A DNA stretch of 64,000 nucleotides, taken from the NCBI RefSeq assembly GCF_000422625.1, contig NZ_AUGK01000014.1, forward strand, positions 34,843-98,842, read 5' to 3'. Below the pieces are notes generated by a model. That model saw only the letters and a program-made list of their open reading frames with translations, searched no databases and was not told the origin of the DNA. The DNA comes from Adlercreutzia mucosicola DSM 19490 (GTDB lineage Bacteria; Actinomycetota; Coriobacteriia; Coriobacteriales; Eggerthellaceae). Shown here piece by piece: positions 50,975 to 60,997 of the stretch. How positions within the stretch are numbered: the first letter of the stretch is position 1; each line of letters begins with the position of its first letter. Made by a program: the position numbers and the translations under genes.

Positions 50975-52369
50975 CTACCCTGCCCAAAAGTACCGCCGCG
51001 TCCTCACATTTCCATCAGTCTCCGCAAGCCCATCCGAAGCGAGGCCCTTCAGGTACTTCGCTGCAGTTTTCGACGTAATGTGCAACTCAGCGGCCACATC
51101 ACCCGCCGAGAGCGCCCCTCTTTCTTCCAAGAGAGCAAGAACCGCGAGTCGCGTACTCTCTTTCAATGCACCGGAAGCCCGATCTCCCTCGGCCAAGCCC
51201 TTCTTCCGCGGAATCTGCGCTACGAAAACATCCCCCTCGCTCAACACGGGATCGGCCCCGAGAAGCGCTTTCGAGTACTTCTCCAGGTTCCTCAGTCCGC
51301 TTCCCAGTTCTTCGGCATAGCCGATTTGCGTAAAGAAGCTGGCAATGATGGGATTTTTCGGCATGGGGTTGAAGTCCGACAACGTCAAGCGCCCCTCGAA
51401 GAGGGCTCGACTCGCGTTCTCGGTCCGAAACCCCGACTCGTCAATAATGAGTTTTGCGGGAAAGGGGCTCGTGAACTCACGATGGATAAGCGTGTTGGAC
51501 ACCATTTCCCTCACTACGATATCGCGCACGCTCACCCTCCGGTCGCCTTCAAGATAGAACGGGTCGAGAAGATGCTTCGCGCAGAAATCGCGCAACGTTC
51601 CGTAGGCTGTCACAAGATTATCCCTCACGGTCTCCCGGTCATCATAGCGATCAGCCTGCCGCTCGCGAAACACCGCATCCGTCTTGTAAGCCGGGCAAGC
51701 CGCCAGTACCACTTCGCGGCGCCCGAGAAGCAGCGCCGCAGCTCGATTGAGGCCTTCGGCGCCCGTCTCGATATCCCTCGTGTAGAGCTGCGCACTTCGC
51801 AGCAGCTCCATGTCATCCATTTCGGCCCAGGGATGACCCGGTCTTCGAGATGAGGCAATCTGCCGGCACTTGTCGATAAGGCCAGGCTCCAAATCCTCGA
51901 TGCGCAGATGAGGAAAGATGTGCTGCTCGGTAAAAATGGAGTACTTCCTCAGATAGAGGGATGCGATCTGAGTATCGGCCTTCAAGACAATATCCGCATC
52001 GGCAAGCCTATCGTATACGCGTCCTTTAAAGCGGTACACTCCCTGGGTAGGAGGCACCCAAACGCGCAAGACCCACTGTCCTCCGTACTCTATCTGCTCG
52101 AACTCCAAGCTAGGCGGCATGTTGAACAAGTCGGGGTTGCATGTGCAGTTGATGAGATTGCGCTCTATCTCAAGTAGATTTTGGTAGGGGATGCCTTGGA
52201 TTTCCCCGCTATCCGTCACGCCCAGAAAGAGGCTGCCCCCGTTTCTGTTGGCAAAAGAGCAAATTGTTTCAAGGGAATCCCGCTCCGGCCTTGAGCCGCA
52301 ACGCTTGAACTCGATTGTCGTAGATTCCCCTCGCCGTAGAATGTCCTCGAATACAGAATGCTCCACCAC
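50975..52369 (-). CDS. Schlafen AAA_4/AlbA_2-type ATP-binding protein with winged helix
   Basis: 464 residues from GTG 52369 (AAAGGGGGA upstream). The AlbA_2 domain is seen in ESTTIEFKRCGS, ETICSFANRNGGSLFLGVTD and GIPYQNLLEIERNLI. The middle has the ATPase N-box-like REMVSNTLIHREFTSPFPAK. The end is a winged helix (GALSAGDVAAELHITSKTAA). Such proteins act as regulators or in defence islands. It is flanked by SDR duplications and preceded by 20-bp tandem repeats. Confidence 0.85.
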   Translation of the reverse strand: MVEHSVFEDILRRGESTTIEFKRCGSRPERDSLETICSFANRNGGSLFLGVTDSGEIQGIPYQNLLEIERNLINCTCNPDLFNMPPSLEFEQIEYGGQWVLRVWVPPTQGVYRFKGRVYDRLADADIVLKADTQIASLYLRKYSIFTEQHIFPHLRIEDLEPGLIDKCRQIASSRRPGHPWAEMDDMELLRSAQLYTRDIETGAEGLNRAAALLLGRREVVLAACPAYKTDAVFRERQADRYDDRETVRDNLVTAYGTLRDFCAKHLLDPFYLEGDRRVSVRDIVVREMVSNTLIHREFTSPFPAKLIIDESGFRTENASRALFEGRLTLSDFNPMPKNPIIASFFTQIGYAEELGSGLRNLEKYSKALLGADPVLSEGDVFVAQIPRKKGLAEGDRASGALKESTRLAVLALLEERGALSAGDVAAELHITSKTAAKYLKGLASDGLAETDGNVRTRRYFWAG

Positions 52370-52396
52370 TCCCCCTTTCTTTTCATAGATACAAGA

Positions 52397-52456
52397 TAAG
52401 GGAAGAAATAAGGGAATAAGGGAAGAAATAAGGGAATAAGGGAAGAAATAAGGGAA
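52397..52456. repeat. Three 20-bp tandem repeats upstream of the AAA_4 gene
   Basis: The unit TAAGGGAAGAAATAAGGGAA repeats three times without change. It lies 28 bp before the GTG and is purine-rich on the plus strand. It may be an operator array for the winged-helix protein; spacing near two helical turns fits, but no test is possible here. Confidence 0.85.
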
Positions 52457-52522
52457 ATTCTCCCGAAGAGTATCTGAACCTTCGAGACATCCGCACAACG
52501 GCGACGCGCCCCTCCCAAAGCC

Positions 52523-52560
52523 AACCGGCCCGGAAGGCGCTCGCACCTTCCGGGCCGGTT
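52523..52560. terminator. Terminator after the SDR gene
   Basis: AACCGGCCCGGAAGG (52523-52537) pairs perfectly with CCTTCCGGGCCGGTT (52546-52560) around an 8-nt loop. On the minus strand it follows the SDR stop by 27 bp. Confidence 0.85.
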
Positions 52561-52587
52561 TGATGCTGCAGGTTTTCCGCGGCGCGC

Positions 52588-53388
52588 TTACGGACGCAGG
52601 CCCATGCCGCCTTCCAGGGTGAGGGTCTCGCCGCTCATGAACTTGAAGTCGGGGTTCGCGAGCTGCACCACCACGCGCCCGATCTCGGTCTCCACGTTGC
52701 CGTAGTGGCCCATGGGAGGCATGTGCACATTGGCCTCGAAGGCGTCGGGGTAGGCCTCCTGGAAGTTCTCCAGGGCGGCGGTCCAGGCCAGCGGGCACAC
52801 CACGTTCACGTTGATGCCGTCGGGGCCCCACTCGGTGGCGGCCACGCGGGTAAGGCCGCGGATGCCCTCCTTGGCCGCCGCGTAGGCGCACTGGCCGAAG
52901 TTGCCGAACAGCCCCGCACCGCTGGCGAAGTTGATGACCGAGCCCTTCGTCTCTTTCAAGTGCGGGTAGCACGCCTGCATGTAGTAGAAGGTGGCGTACA
53001 GGCCCGAGTAGATGGCCAGATCGAACTGGTCGGTGGTGTGGTCGGCCAGGGTAACGCCGGAAGCGGAGGCCTGAGCGTTGTTCACCAGCACGTCGATGCG
53101 GCCGAACTTCTCGATGGCCAAATCCACCACGTTCTGCACCACGGCTTTGTTGTCGGCGCCCGCGTTCACGTCGGCGGCCACCACGAGCACCTGGATGCCG
53201 AACTCGGCCTCCAGCTTTTCCTTGGCCGTCTCCAGCTTCTGCACGTTGCGGCCGGTGATGACCAGGTTCGCGCCCTCCTTGGCATAGGCCGTGGCGATGC
53301 CGTAGCCGATGGAGCCGGCGCTGCCGTCCTTCAGTGCCGCGAAGCCGGCGCCGGTGATGATGGCGGTCTTACCTTCGAGAAAACCCAT
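52588..53388 (-). CDS. Short-chain dehydrogenase/reductase, hydroxysteroid-dehydrogenase-like
   Basis: 266 residues. The cofactor motif is expanded: TGAGFAALKDGSAGSIGYGI instead of TGxxxGIG. Acidic/Asn motif VNNAQASASG, catalytic Ser in INFASGAG and Tyr-Lys in YAAAKEG are present, and GRNVQKLE suggests NADP preference. The overall pattern recalls bile-acid hydroxysteroid dehydrogenases of Eggerthella, so oxidation of a bile-acid hydroxyl is plausible alongside the bile salt hydrolase. Position specificity cannot be read. Its 3' end is duplicated twice nearby. Confidence 0.8.
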   Translation of the reverse strand: MGFLEGKTAIITGAGFAALKDGSAGSIGYGIATAYAKEGANLVITGRNVQKLETAKEKLEAEFGIQVLVVAADVNAGADNKAVVQNVVDLAIEKFGRIDVLVNNAQASASGVTLADHTTDQFDLAIYSGLYATFYYMQACYPHLKETKGSVINFASGAGLFGNFGQCAYAAAKEGIRGLTRVAATEWGPDGINVNVVCPLAWTAALENFQEAYPDAFEANVHMPPMGHYGNVETEIGRVVVQLANPDFKFMSGETLTLEGGMGLRP

Positions 53389-53597
53389 GGAGCCTCCCTT
53401 GTCGAATGGCGGGGCACCGCGCCTGGCAGCATGTCTCCCGCGCGTTTACGTGCCTTTACCCTACCAGATTTCCCCGCCCCGATGTTTCCGGAATGTTGCA
53501 CGGGGCGTCTGCGTCCCCGAAAGGCACCACGACGAGGGAGCCGCCTCCTGACAGCCCCCCCCATGAGAAGAGGCGCCGCCACCGCCCGCACGTCAAA

Positions 53598-53629
53598 AAG
53601 GGGCGCCGAGCCTGAGCTCGGCGCCCCTT
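53598..53629 (-). terminator. Terminator of yebC
   Basis: AAGGGGCGCCGAG pairs with CTCGGCGCCCCTT and is followed on the minus strand by TTTTTGACG. Confidence 0.88.
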
Positions 53630-53658
53630 GCAGGTGCACGCTATGCGAGGCTGCGCGA

Positions 53659-54459
53659 TTACTCGTCGAGCGCCTCGGCGATCTCGTCGGTGATGTCCAT
53701 GGTGTGGTACACCGCCTGCAGATCCTCCAGTTCTTCTAGCTTGTCGATGAGACGCATGACCTTCTTCGCGTCGGCCACGCTCACCTCGGTGGGAGTGCCG
53801 GCGATCATGGTCATCTCGGCGCCCTTCACCTGGATGCCCTGGGCCTCCAGCTCCTTCACCACGGCCATGAGATCGCTCGGCGCGGTGTAGACGATCCACT
53901 CCTCGTCGGCGTCCTCGTAGTCGTCGCCGCCGGCCTCGGCCACGGCCAGCATGAACTCCTCCTCGTCGGCCGCAGCGCCGTTGGGGCCAACAGGGTTCTT
54001 CTTGTCGCCGGTCTCCACTTCCTTGGACACGATGATCTGGCCCTTGCGGTCGAACTGGAAGGCCACCGAACCCGAGGTGCCCAGATTGCCGCCGGAATGG
54101 GAGAACGCCGCGCGCACGTCGGCAGCGGTGCGGTTGCGGTTATCGGTCAGGGCCTCGCAGAGCACGGCCACGCCGGCCGGGCCGTAGCCCTCGTAGACCA
54201 CGGTCTCGTAGCTGGCGGCGTCCTTGCCGGAACCGAAGGCTTTGTCGATGGCGGTCTTGATCTTGTCCTTGGGCATGGAATAGCCCTTGGCCTTCTCGAT
54301 GGCAGCGGCCAGCGACGCGTTGTTGTCGGGGTTCGGGTCGCCACCCTCCTTGGCGGCCACGGTGATGTTGCGAGCCAGCTTGGAGAACAGAGCCGAGCGC
54401 TTAGCGTCCTGCGCGGCCTTGCGATGTTTGGTGGTTGCCCACTTAGAATGCCCTGACAT
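53659..54459 (-). CDS. yebC: YebC/PmpR (TACO1) family regulator
   Basis: 266 residues. MSGHSKWATTKHRKAAQDAK, RNITVAAKEGGDPNPDNNAS, YEGYGPAGVAVLCEALTDNR and GTSGSVAFQFDRKG are the family signature. Proteins of this family have been tied to transcription control and, more recently, translation of proline stretches. It often precedes ruvC; here the genes are 15 kb apart with the accessory region between. Confidence 0.95.
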   Translation of the reverse strand: MSGHSKWATTKHRKAAQDAKRSALFSKLARNITVAAKEGGDPNPDNNASLAAAIEKAKGYSMPKDKIKTAIDKAFGSGKDAASYETVVYEGYGPAGVAVLCEALTDNRNRTAADVRAAFSHSGGNLGTSGSVAFQFDRKGQIIVSKEVETGDKKNPVGPNGAAADEEEFMLAVAEAGGDDYEDADEEWIVYTAPSDLMAVVKELEAQGIQVKGAEMTMIAGTPTEVSVADAKKVMRLIDKLEELEDLQAVYHTMDITDEIAEALDE

Positions 54460-54512
54460 GGATACGTCCCTTCAAAACACGAATACAACAGCGGTTCATG
54501 GTATCACAGCTC

Positions 54513-56060
54513 CTACCCCTCGTCCACCCGCTCCAGCAGCTCCTCGCGGGAGCTCACGCCGACCTTGCGGTAGATAGCCTTCACGTGGGTGCGCACCGTG
54601 CTCTCGGAGATGACGAGCGTTCCCGCAATGAACGCGATGCCGTGGCCGCGGCCCAGATACCCCAGAATCTCCCGCTCGCGCGGGGTGAGCGCCGCCCCAT
54701 CGGCCAGCAGCGCGCAGCGGGCGGCCACGTCGCGCGCAGCCGGCACTGGCGCGGGCGGGCGGCCGGGCAGGTCGTCAGCTTCTCCCTCCCCCGCGTCATG
54801 CGAGGTCGCACCCCGCGATGCACGCCACAGCGCCGCCAGCGCATCGCCGATAAGCGCCACGAAGAACAGCGTGCTCACCACCAGAAGCGCCGGACCTCCG
54901 CCCTGCTCCTGGAAGGGAGGCAGCCACGCCGCCGCCACGCCGGCGATGGAGCACAGGGCGAAGCCGGCCACAGCCACGCCGTAGACGAAACCGCAGGGCA
55001 GCTCGCCCCCATGGGCAAGGGCCGCCAGGCTCGCCAGAGCCAGAATAGCGAGCATGCCAAAGAACACATAGGTCAGCCACGCCGCGAACCACAGAGGCGG
55101 CGTGCCCGCGGGAAAGCTGTTCAGAAAGACGAGCGCCAGCGCGAAGGCCGGCAGCACGAGCCGGTAGATGACGGGCAGAAGCGGCCGCGACGAGCGCACG
55201 AAGCACAATGGCACCACCACCAGCGCCCCCAGCACGCAGCCGAGCACCTCCATGTGCACCACGTCGAACAAGATGAACTTGCGCGCGCCCATGAGGAAGG
55301 CGAACACCATGAGCCCCGCAAAGGGCATGGCCAGAAGGCGGACCATGATGGCGAATCCACGAACCAGGCTGCAGCCAGCCGCCTCCCCGACGGCCCCGCG
55401 GGACGCCCCCAATTCGCCTCGGCGCGCCTTCCAACAGGGCAGAAAGCAGCTGAGGGGCAGCAGCACACAGAACACGAGCAGACCCACGGCAAACGTCGGC
55501 GAGGCTAGCAGCATCTCCAGAAGGGACGAAAGTCCCACCATAACCGCCACCCATAGAAGCGCCTGACGCAAATCGTACTGGGCCATGTAGGCGCCCCACG
55601 CCACGGCCAGCTCCACCGTGCCCGCGGCAAGGAGCGCACCAGCGGCCACGGCCAGGCCCGACGCCGCGAAACCGGGAACGGCAGCCGCCAGAATGAACAG
55701 CCCGTAGCCGGCAAGATAGCACGCCGCCCCCGCATACACCCACCGGCTTCCGAGCAGCCGCGCACGGCCGCCCTCTCGGGAGGAGAGCCATGCGGCCAGC
55801 ATACCACCCGCGACAGAGCCGCCGAGCAGCGTGTTGGCGAAAGGGGCCATATAGGCGCCCGCATCGTAGACCCCCGCTTCGAAGAGCAGGTGGTTCGGCG
55901 CGTATATGGGCAGGGTGACCAAGAAGGCCGCCAGCATGAGCGTTTCCAATTTGAATGACGAGCTGAGATGCAACGGCACAACCCTCCCCGGTTCACGTCG
56001 CAGCAGATCGCTGCCTAGTATACCCAAAGTTTCCGATAGGGGACGTAACCGTTCCGCCAT
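54513..56060 (-). CDS. LuxR-type regulator with polytopic membrane sensor domain
   Basis: 515 residues from ATG 56060 (weak ribosome site). About 12 transmembrane helices occupy residues 30-425, and a C-terminal GerE-type HTH follows (LTPREREILGYLGRGHGIAF, then ESTVRTHVKAIYRKVGVSSR). This architecture is characteristic of Eggerthellaceae, where such genes sit beside exported flavin reductases. It is divergent from the flavoprotein at 56246 and probably regulates it in response to a membrane-sensed ligand. Confidence 0.9.
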   Translation of the reverse strand: MAERLRPLSETLGILGSDLLRREPGRVVPLHLSSSFKLETLMLAAFLVTLPIYAPNHLLFEAGVYDAGAYMAPFANTLLGGSVAGGMLAAWLSSREGGRARLLGSRWVYAGAACYLAGYGLFILAAAVPGFAASGLAVAAGALLAAGTVELAVAWGAYMAQYDLRQALLWVAVMVGLSSLLEMLLASPTFAVGLLVFCVLLPLSCFLPCWKARRGELGASRGAVGEAAGCSLVRGFAIMVRLLAMPFAGLMVFAFLMGARKFILFDVVHMEVLGCVLGALVVVPLCFVRSSRPLLPVIYRLVLPAFALALVFLNSFPAGTPPLWFAAWLTYVFFGMLAILALASLAALAHGGELPCGFVYGVAVAGFALCSIAGVAAAWLPPFQEQGGGPALLVVSTLFFVALIGDALAALWRASRGATSHDAGEGEADDLPGRPPAPVPAARDVAARCALLADGAALTPREREILGYLGRGHGIAFIAGTLVISESTVRTHVKAIYRKVGVSSREELLERVDEG

Positions 56061-56245
56061 CTTTTCAAAATCAACTGTGACCTGGTGTTTAGTTGTATCT
56101 ACCCCAATTCCGCGAGAGCCGCTTCCCCCCAAATACCCCGATTCAACGATTTCTCGCGCCCCCGACGCCATGCCACCATGGGGCCATCGCGGGGCAAGAG
56201 GCGCCGCGAGGCAACATCCCCGATACCTAAGGGAGGACAAGGGAA

Positions 56246-58042
56246 ATGAGCAAGGAGAACCTGAAGGGCATGTCCCGTCGCTCGTTCATCGGCATGGGCG
56301 CCATGGCCGCCGCGGCGGCCGGCGTGGCGGGCCTGGCCGGCTGTGCGCCTGCCGCCAACGGCAACGCGAGCGCAACCGACGCCGCCGACACTGACCCGGC
56401 AGCCCAGGGAGCCGGCGCGAGCGATGTGCACATCCATAACGTCACCGATACCAGCTGGATGACGCCCCCGGCCGAGGTGACCGAGTTCGCCACCGAAATC
56501 GACTGCGACGTTGTCGTCGCGGGCATGGGCTACGCCGGCATGTGCGCATGCCGCGAGCTGGCCGAGCAGGGCAAGAAGGTCGTCATGATCGAAAAGCAGC
56601 CCGAGGACAGCTTCGCCGCCGTGGGCAACGAGTTCGCTTCGCTGAACGCAGCTATCTTGAAGGAGCGCGGCGTGCCGCACATCGATCCGGTGGAGTTCTA
56701 CCAGAACTTCATGAAGATCACCTCGAATATGCCGAACCCGTCTTTGGTCATGAAGTTCGCCCAGAACTCCGAGGCCAACTCCAACTGGTACCTCGATCAG
56801 CTGACCGACGATGACTTCGCATCCATGACCACGGCGTTCTTCCCGCCCACCGAGCATCAGATGAGCGAGCTTTCCGGCATCAAGTTCTGGGCCAGCGTCT
56901 GCTCGTTCTACGGCCAGGAGTGCAACCAGACCAAGATCATCCTTTCCAACAAGGCCGCTGCCGAGGACAAAGGCGCCGAGTTCCACTTCGGCACTACCGC
57001 CGAGTACGTCATCATGGAGAACGGCGCGGTCGCGGGCCTCGTGGCGAAGGACGACAGCGGCTACATCAAGGTGAACAGCAAGGCCGTCGTCATCGCCTGC
57101 GGCGGCATGGGCGGCAATCCCGAGATGATGGCCTACTTCATGCCCGACATGGCCCAGGCCCTTGCCGGCAACGACGCGCTGACCTCCATGTCGGCCAACG
57201 ACGGCCGCGGCGTGCAGATGGCCTACTGGGCCGGCGCGCACCTGGAGACGACCCCGGTGGCCGGCATGAACATGAAGGGCCTGGCTGTGCCCGGTAAGAT
57301 GAACTGCCTGCCCCAGGCCGTATGGATCGATGAGTCTGGCAAGCGCTTCGCCAACGAGTACTATCCTACCAGCGAGCAGCGCGGCTACCAGACGGTGTTC
57401 ATGAGCCGCAAGACCAAGTACGCCGTGGTGGACAACAACTTCACCGACTACCGCCAGTACACCCTGCCCCAGCACGCCGGCTTCACTGCCAACGAGGAGA
57501 ACATCTCCTCCCTGCGCGAGTCCCTGGACACCGCCTATGCCAAGTTCAAGGGCACCTACGAAGAGCCCGAGCAGACCGAGGAAGAAGGCCCGGGCGGCCA
57601 CGGCCCCATGACCCAGGTGGAGTGGATCGCCGACGACACCCTCGAGGGCCTCGCCTCCCAGATGGGCCTTTCTGGCGACGCCGTCACCGAGTTCGTCGCC
57701 CAGATGGAGCGTTGGAACGGCTACTGCGACGCTGGCGTGGACGAGGAGTTTGGCCGTGCGAAGGAAGTGCTCTTCCCGGTGAAGGACGGCCCCTTCTACG
57801 CCTGCACCTTCGACCCGGTGCTCGGCGAGACCATGGTCACCATGGGCGGCATCATCACCGACGGCGAACAGAACGCGCTGGACGCCAACTACGAGCCCAT
57901 CCCCGGCCTGTACGTGTCGGGCAACGACTGCGGCCGCCGCTTCGGCACCGAATACGTGACCCCCATTCCCGGCTGCTCGCTCGCTTTCGCGCTGGTGCTC
58001 GGCCGCGAGTGCGGCAAGTCCGTGGCGAAGTTCCTCGGCTAG
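56246..58042 (+). CDS. Tat-exported FAD-dependent reductase (fumarate reductase-like flavoprotein)
   Basis: 598 residues. The signal MSRRSFIGMGAMAAAAAGVA carries the twin arginines, and GLAGC gives a lipobox-like end. The FAD_binding_2 domain starts DCDVVVAGMGYAGMCACREL (about residue 91), with ACGGMGGNPEM and the C-terminal GLYVSGNDCGRRFGTEYVTP IPGCSLAFALVLGRECGK. There is no haem or FMN-binding domain, so electrons come from a separate partner. In this family of bacteria such enzymes reduce diverse organic acceptors; the substrate is unknown. Confidence 0.88.
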   Translation: MSKENLKGMSRRSFIGMGAMAAAAAGVAGLAGCAPAANGNASATDAADTDPAAQGAGASDVHIHNVTDTSWMTPPAEVTEFATEIDCDVVVAGMGYAGMCACRELAEQGKKVVMIEKQPEDSFAAVGNEFASLNAAILKERGVPHIDPVEFYQNFMKITSNMPNPSLVMKFAQNSEANSNWYLDQLTDDDFASMTTAFFPPTEHQMSELSGIKFWASVCSFYGQECNQTKIILSNKAAAEDKGAEFHFGTTAEYVIMENGAVAGLVAKDDSGYIKVNSKAVVIACGGMGGNPEMMAYFMPDMAQALAGNDALTSMSANDGRGVQMAYWAGAHLETTPVAGMNMKGLAVPGKMNCLPQAVWIDESGKRFANEYYPTSEQRGYQTVFMSRKTKYAVVDNNFTDYRQYTLPQHAGFTANEENISSLRESLDTAYAKFKGTYEEPEQTEEEGPGGHGPMTQVEWIADDTLEGLASQMGLSGDAVTEFVAQMERWNGYCDAGVDEEFGRAKEVLFPVKDGPFYACTFDPVLGETMVTMGGIITDGEQNALDANYEPIPGLYVSGNDCGRRFGTEYVTPIPGCSLAFALVLGRECGKSVAKFLG

Positions 58043-58047
58043 TAATG

Positions 58048-58097
58048 TCAGATGGGTCGGAGCGCCGCCGACATCGGCCGCGCTCCGACCCATCTGA
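58048..58097 (+). terminator. 17-bp-stem hairpin after the flavoprotein gene
   Basis: TCAGATGGGTCGGAGCG (58048-58064) is perfectly complementary to CGCTCCGACCCATCTGA (58081-58097); the loop can form an inner CCG/CGG stem. It begins 6 bp after the stop codon. Confidence 0.75.
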
Positions 58098-58152
58098 AAC
58101 GCCATTCCCGCTGCGGGGCCTTCTCCCTCCCGGCTGCCGCAGATCATCAATA

Positions 58153-58191
58153 AAGCCCCCGGCCGTCCCCTCCCCGGCCGAGGGCTTTTCG
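58153..58191. terminator. Bidirectional terminator
   Basis: AAAGCCCCCGGCCG pairs with CGGCCGAGGGCTTTT around TCCCCTCCC. T runs are present on both strands, so it serves the flavoprotein gene and moaC. Confidence 0.8.
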
Positions 58192-58198
58192 TCTGCGA

Positions 58199-58229
58199 AA
58201 AGAATGCCCGGCTCCCGGCCGGGCATCGT
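58199..58229 (-). terminator. Terminator of moaAC
   Basis: On the minus strand ATGCCCGGC pairs with GCCGGGCAT and is followed by TCTTTTCG, 33 bp after the moaC stop. Confidence 0.8.
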
Positions 58230-58261
58230 CGTCTTCGTTGCATGCGGCGAATCTGGCGCTC

Positions 58262-58759
58262 CTACCCCTCCCGCAGCCACAGGCCCGTCTTGCCGCCGTC
58301 CTTCTTCAGCAGGCGCACATCGCTGATCTCCATACCGCGATCCACCGCCTTGCACATGTCGTACACAGTGAGGCAGGCCACGGAAGCAGCCGTCAGCGCC
58401 TCCATCTCGATGCCGGTCTTGCCGGTCACGCCGCAGGTGCACGTCACGTGAATGCCCACACGGCCGTCGGCACGCTCGCCCTCGCGCACCGGCGCGCACT
58501 CCACCTTGGCCTTCGTGATGTTCAGCGGATGGCACATGGGGATGAGATCGCTCGTCTTCTTCGCGGCCATCACCCCGGCCACGCGCGCGCAGGCCAGCAC
58601 ATCGCCCTTGGCCGCCTTACCCTCCACGATAAGCGCCAGCGTTTCCGGCTTCATGGAGATGAAGCCCTCGGCCACGGCCACGCGCTCGGTGTCGGCCTTC
58701 TGCGAGACGTCCACCATCCGCACATCACCGTTCTCGTCGATATGGGTCAGCTCGCTCAT
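58262..58759 (-). CDS. moaC: Cyclic pyranopterin monophosphate synthase accessory protein MoaC
   Basis: 165 residues. [59 protein letters not shown] and [23 protein letters not shown] are conserved. It completes cPMP formation with MoaA, whose stop abuts its start (58760/58759). Confidence 0.96.
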   Translation of the reverse strand: MSELTHIDENGDVRMVDVSQKADTERVAVAEGFISMKPETLALIVEGKAAKGDVLACARVAGVMAAKKTSDLIPMCHPLNITKAKVECAPVREGERADGRVGIHVTCTCGVTGKTGIEMEALTAASVACLTVYDMCKAVDRGMEISDVRLLKKDGGKTGLWLREG

Positions 58760-59764
58760 TTATCCTCCGATCTGAGACATGTTGCGTTCGGTTCCCACTT
58801 TGTCGTGGTGTTCGTCGGGCTTGGCGCCCAAGGCCTCCAGCAGCACGGCGCGCACCACTTCGTCATCGCCGTTGCGCAGGGCCTCGCGCACGTCCAGCTC
58901 GTGGTCCGAGAACAAGCAGGGGCGCACTTTGCCGTCGGCGGTCACGCGCAGGCGGTTGCACTCGCTGCAGAAATGGCGCGACAGCGGACTGATGAAGCCC
59001 ACGGTGCCCGCCGCGCCGGGGAACTCGAAATAGCGCGCCGGCCCCCAGCCCACAGGCTTGGACGACTTCGACGCCGGCACGAGCGCCGGCAGCCCCGCCG
59101 CCGCGGCCTGGGCGCTGATGAGCTCGCACAGCTCTTCCGAGGGAATCACATCGGCCTTGCCCCAGCCCGTGCCCCCCTCGCCCTCGGCGTTGCCCACGGG
59201 CATGTACTCGATGAAGCGCACATGCAGCAGCCGGTCGATGGACAGCTTCGCGAAGGCGAGGAAGTCCTGGTTCAGGCTGCGCACGGTCACCGCGTTCACC
59301 TTCACGGGCGCCAGCCCCGCTTCCAGGGCCGCGTCGATCCCGGCCAGGGTATCCTCCAGACGGCCCACCCGCGTGATCGCACGGAACTGATCGGGATCCA
59401 GCGTGTCCAGGGAGATGTTCACCCGCGAGAGCCCCGCGGCCCGCAAATCGTCGACCATGGCGGGCAGGAGCACGCCGTTGGTGGTCATAGACACGTTCTC
59501 GATGCCGTCGATAGCGGTGATGGCTCCCACCAAATCCACCACGCCCTTGCGCACGAGCGGCTCGCCGCCCGTCAGGCGCACGCTGCGAATGCCGAGGCCG
59601 GCCGCCACGCGCACCAACCGCTCGATCTCCTCGATGCGCAGAATCTCATCGTGGCCCATGGAGCAGACACCGCTCTCGGGCATGCAGTAGACGCAGCGGA
59701 AATTGCAGCGATCCGTCAGCGAGATGCGCAGATAATCGATCACGCGCCCATGCGAATCTTTCAA
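58760..59764 (-). CDS. moaA: GTP 3',8-cyclase MoaA
   Basis: 334 residues from TTG 59764 (GGGGGAG upstream). Family alignment (KDSHGRVIDYLRISLTDRCN) and the promoter position favour this over ATG 59803, which would lie upstream of the expected transcript start. The radical SAM motif is CNFRCVYC, the C-terminal cluster CSECNRLRVTADGKVRPCLF, and the essential GG end is present (SQIGG). It catalyses the first step of molybdenum cofactor synthesis. Confidence 0.95.
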   Translation of the reverse strand: MKDSHGRVIDYLRISLTDRCNFRCVYCMPESGVCSMGHDEILRIEEIERLVRVAAGLGIRSVRLTGGEPLVRKGVVDLVGAITAIDGIENVSMTTNGVLLPAMVDDLRAAGLSRVNISLDTLDPDQFRAITRVGRLEDTLAGIDAALEAGLAPVKVNAVTVRSLNQDFLAFAKLSIDRLLHVRFIEYMPVGNAEGEGGTGWGKADVIPSEELCELISAQAAAAGLPALVPASKSSKPVGWGPARYFEFPGAAGTVGFISPLSRHFCSECNRLRVTADGKVRPCLFSDHELDVREALRNGDDEVVRAVLLEALGAKPDEHHDKVGTERNMSQIGG

Positions 59765-59794
59765 GGCTCCCCCTTGCTCCGTTTCTCGGAAGCT

Positions 59795-59822
59795 ATTATA
59801 CACAAGCGGGAATAAACCGCAA
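59795..59822 (-). promoter_or_regulatory. moaAC promoter
   Basis: Minus-strand TTGCGG (complement of 59817-59822), 16 bp, TATAAT (complement of 59795-59800). The start point would be near 59788, giving a ~24-nt leader to TTG 59764. No Moco riboswitch fold is seen. Confidence 0.8.
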
Positions 59823-59887
59823 TCGCACCTCCGGTGATACTGCCAGAAACAAGGGACCGCACAAAGGGGCCGCCCGCAAACTCGACC

Positions 59888-60993
<1,106 letters not shown>

Positions 60994-60997
<4 letters not shown>

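Noticed and set aside
59765..59887. Moco riboswitch upstream of moaA
   Set aside because: The leader from the predicted start to TTG 59764 is only about 24 nt, and no multi-stem structure is seen.
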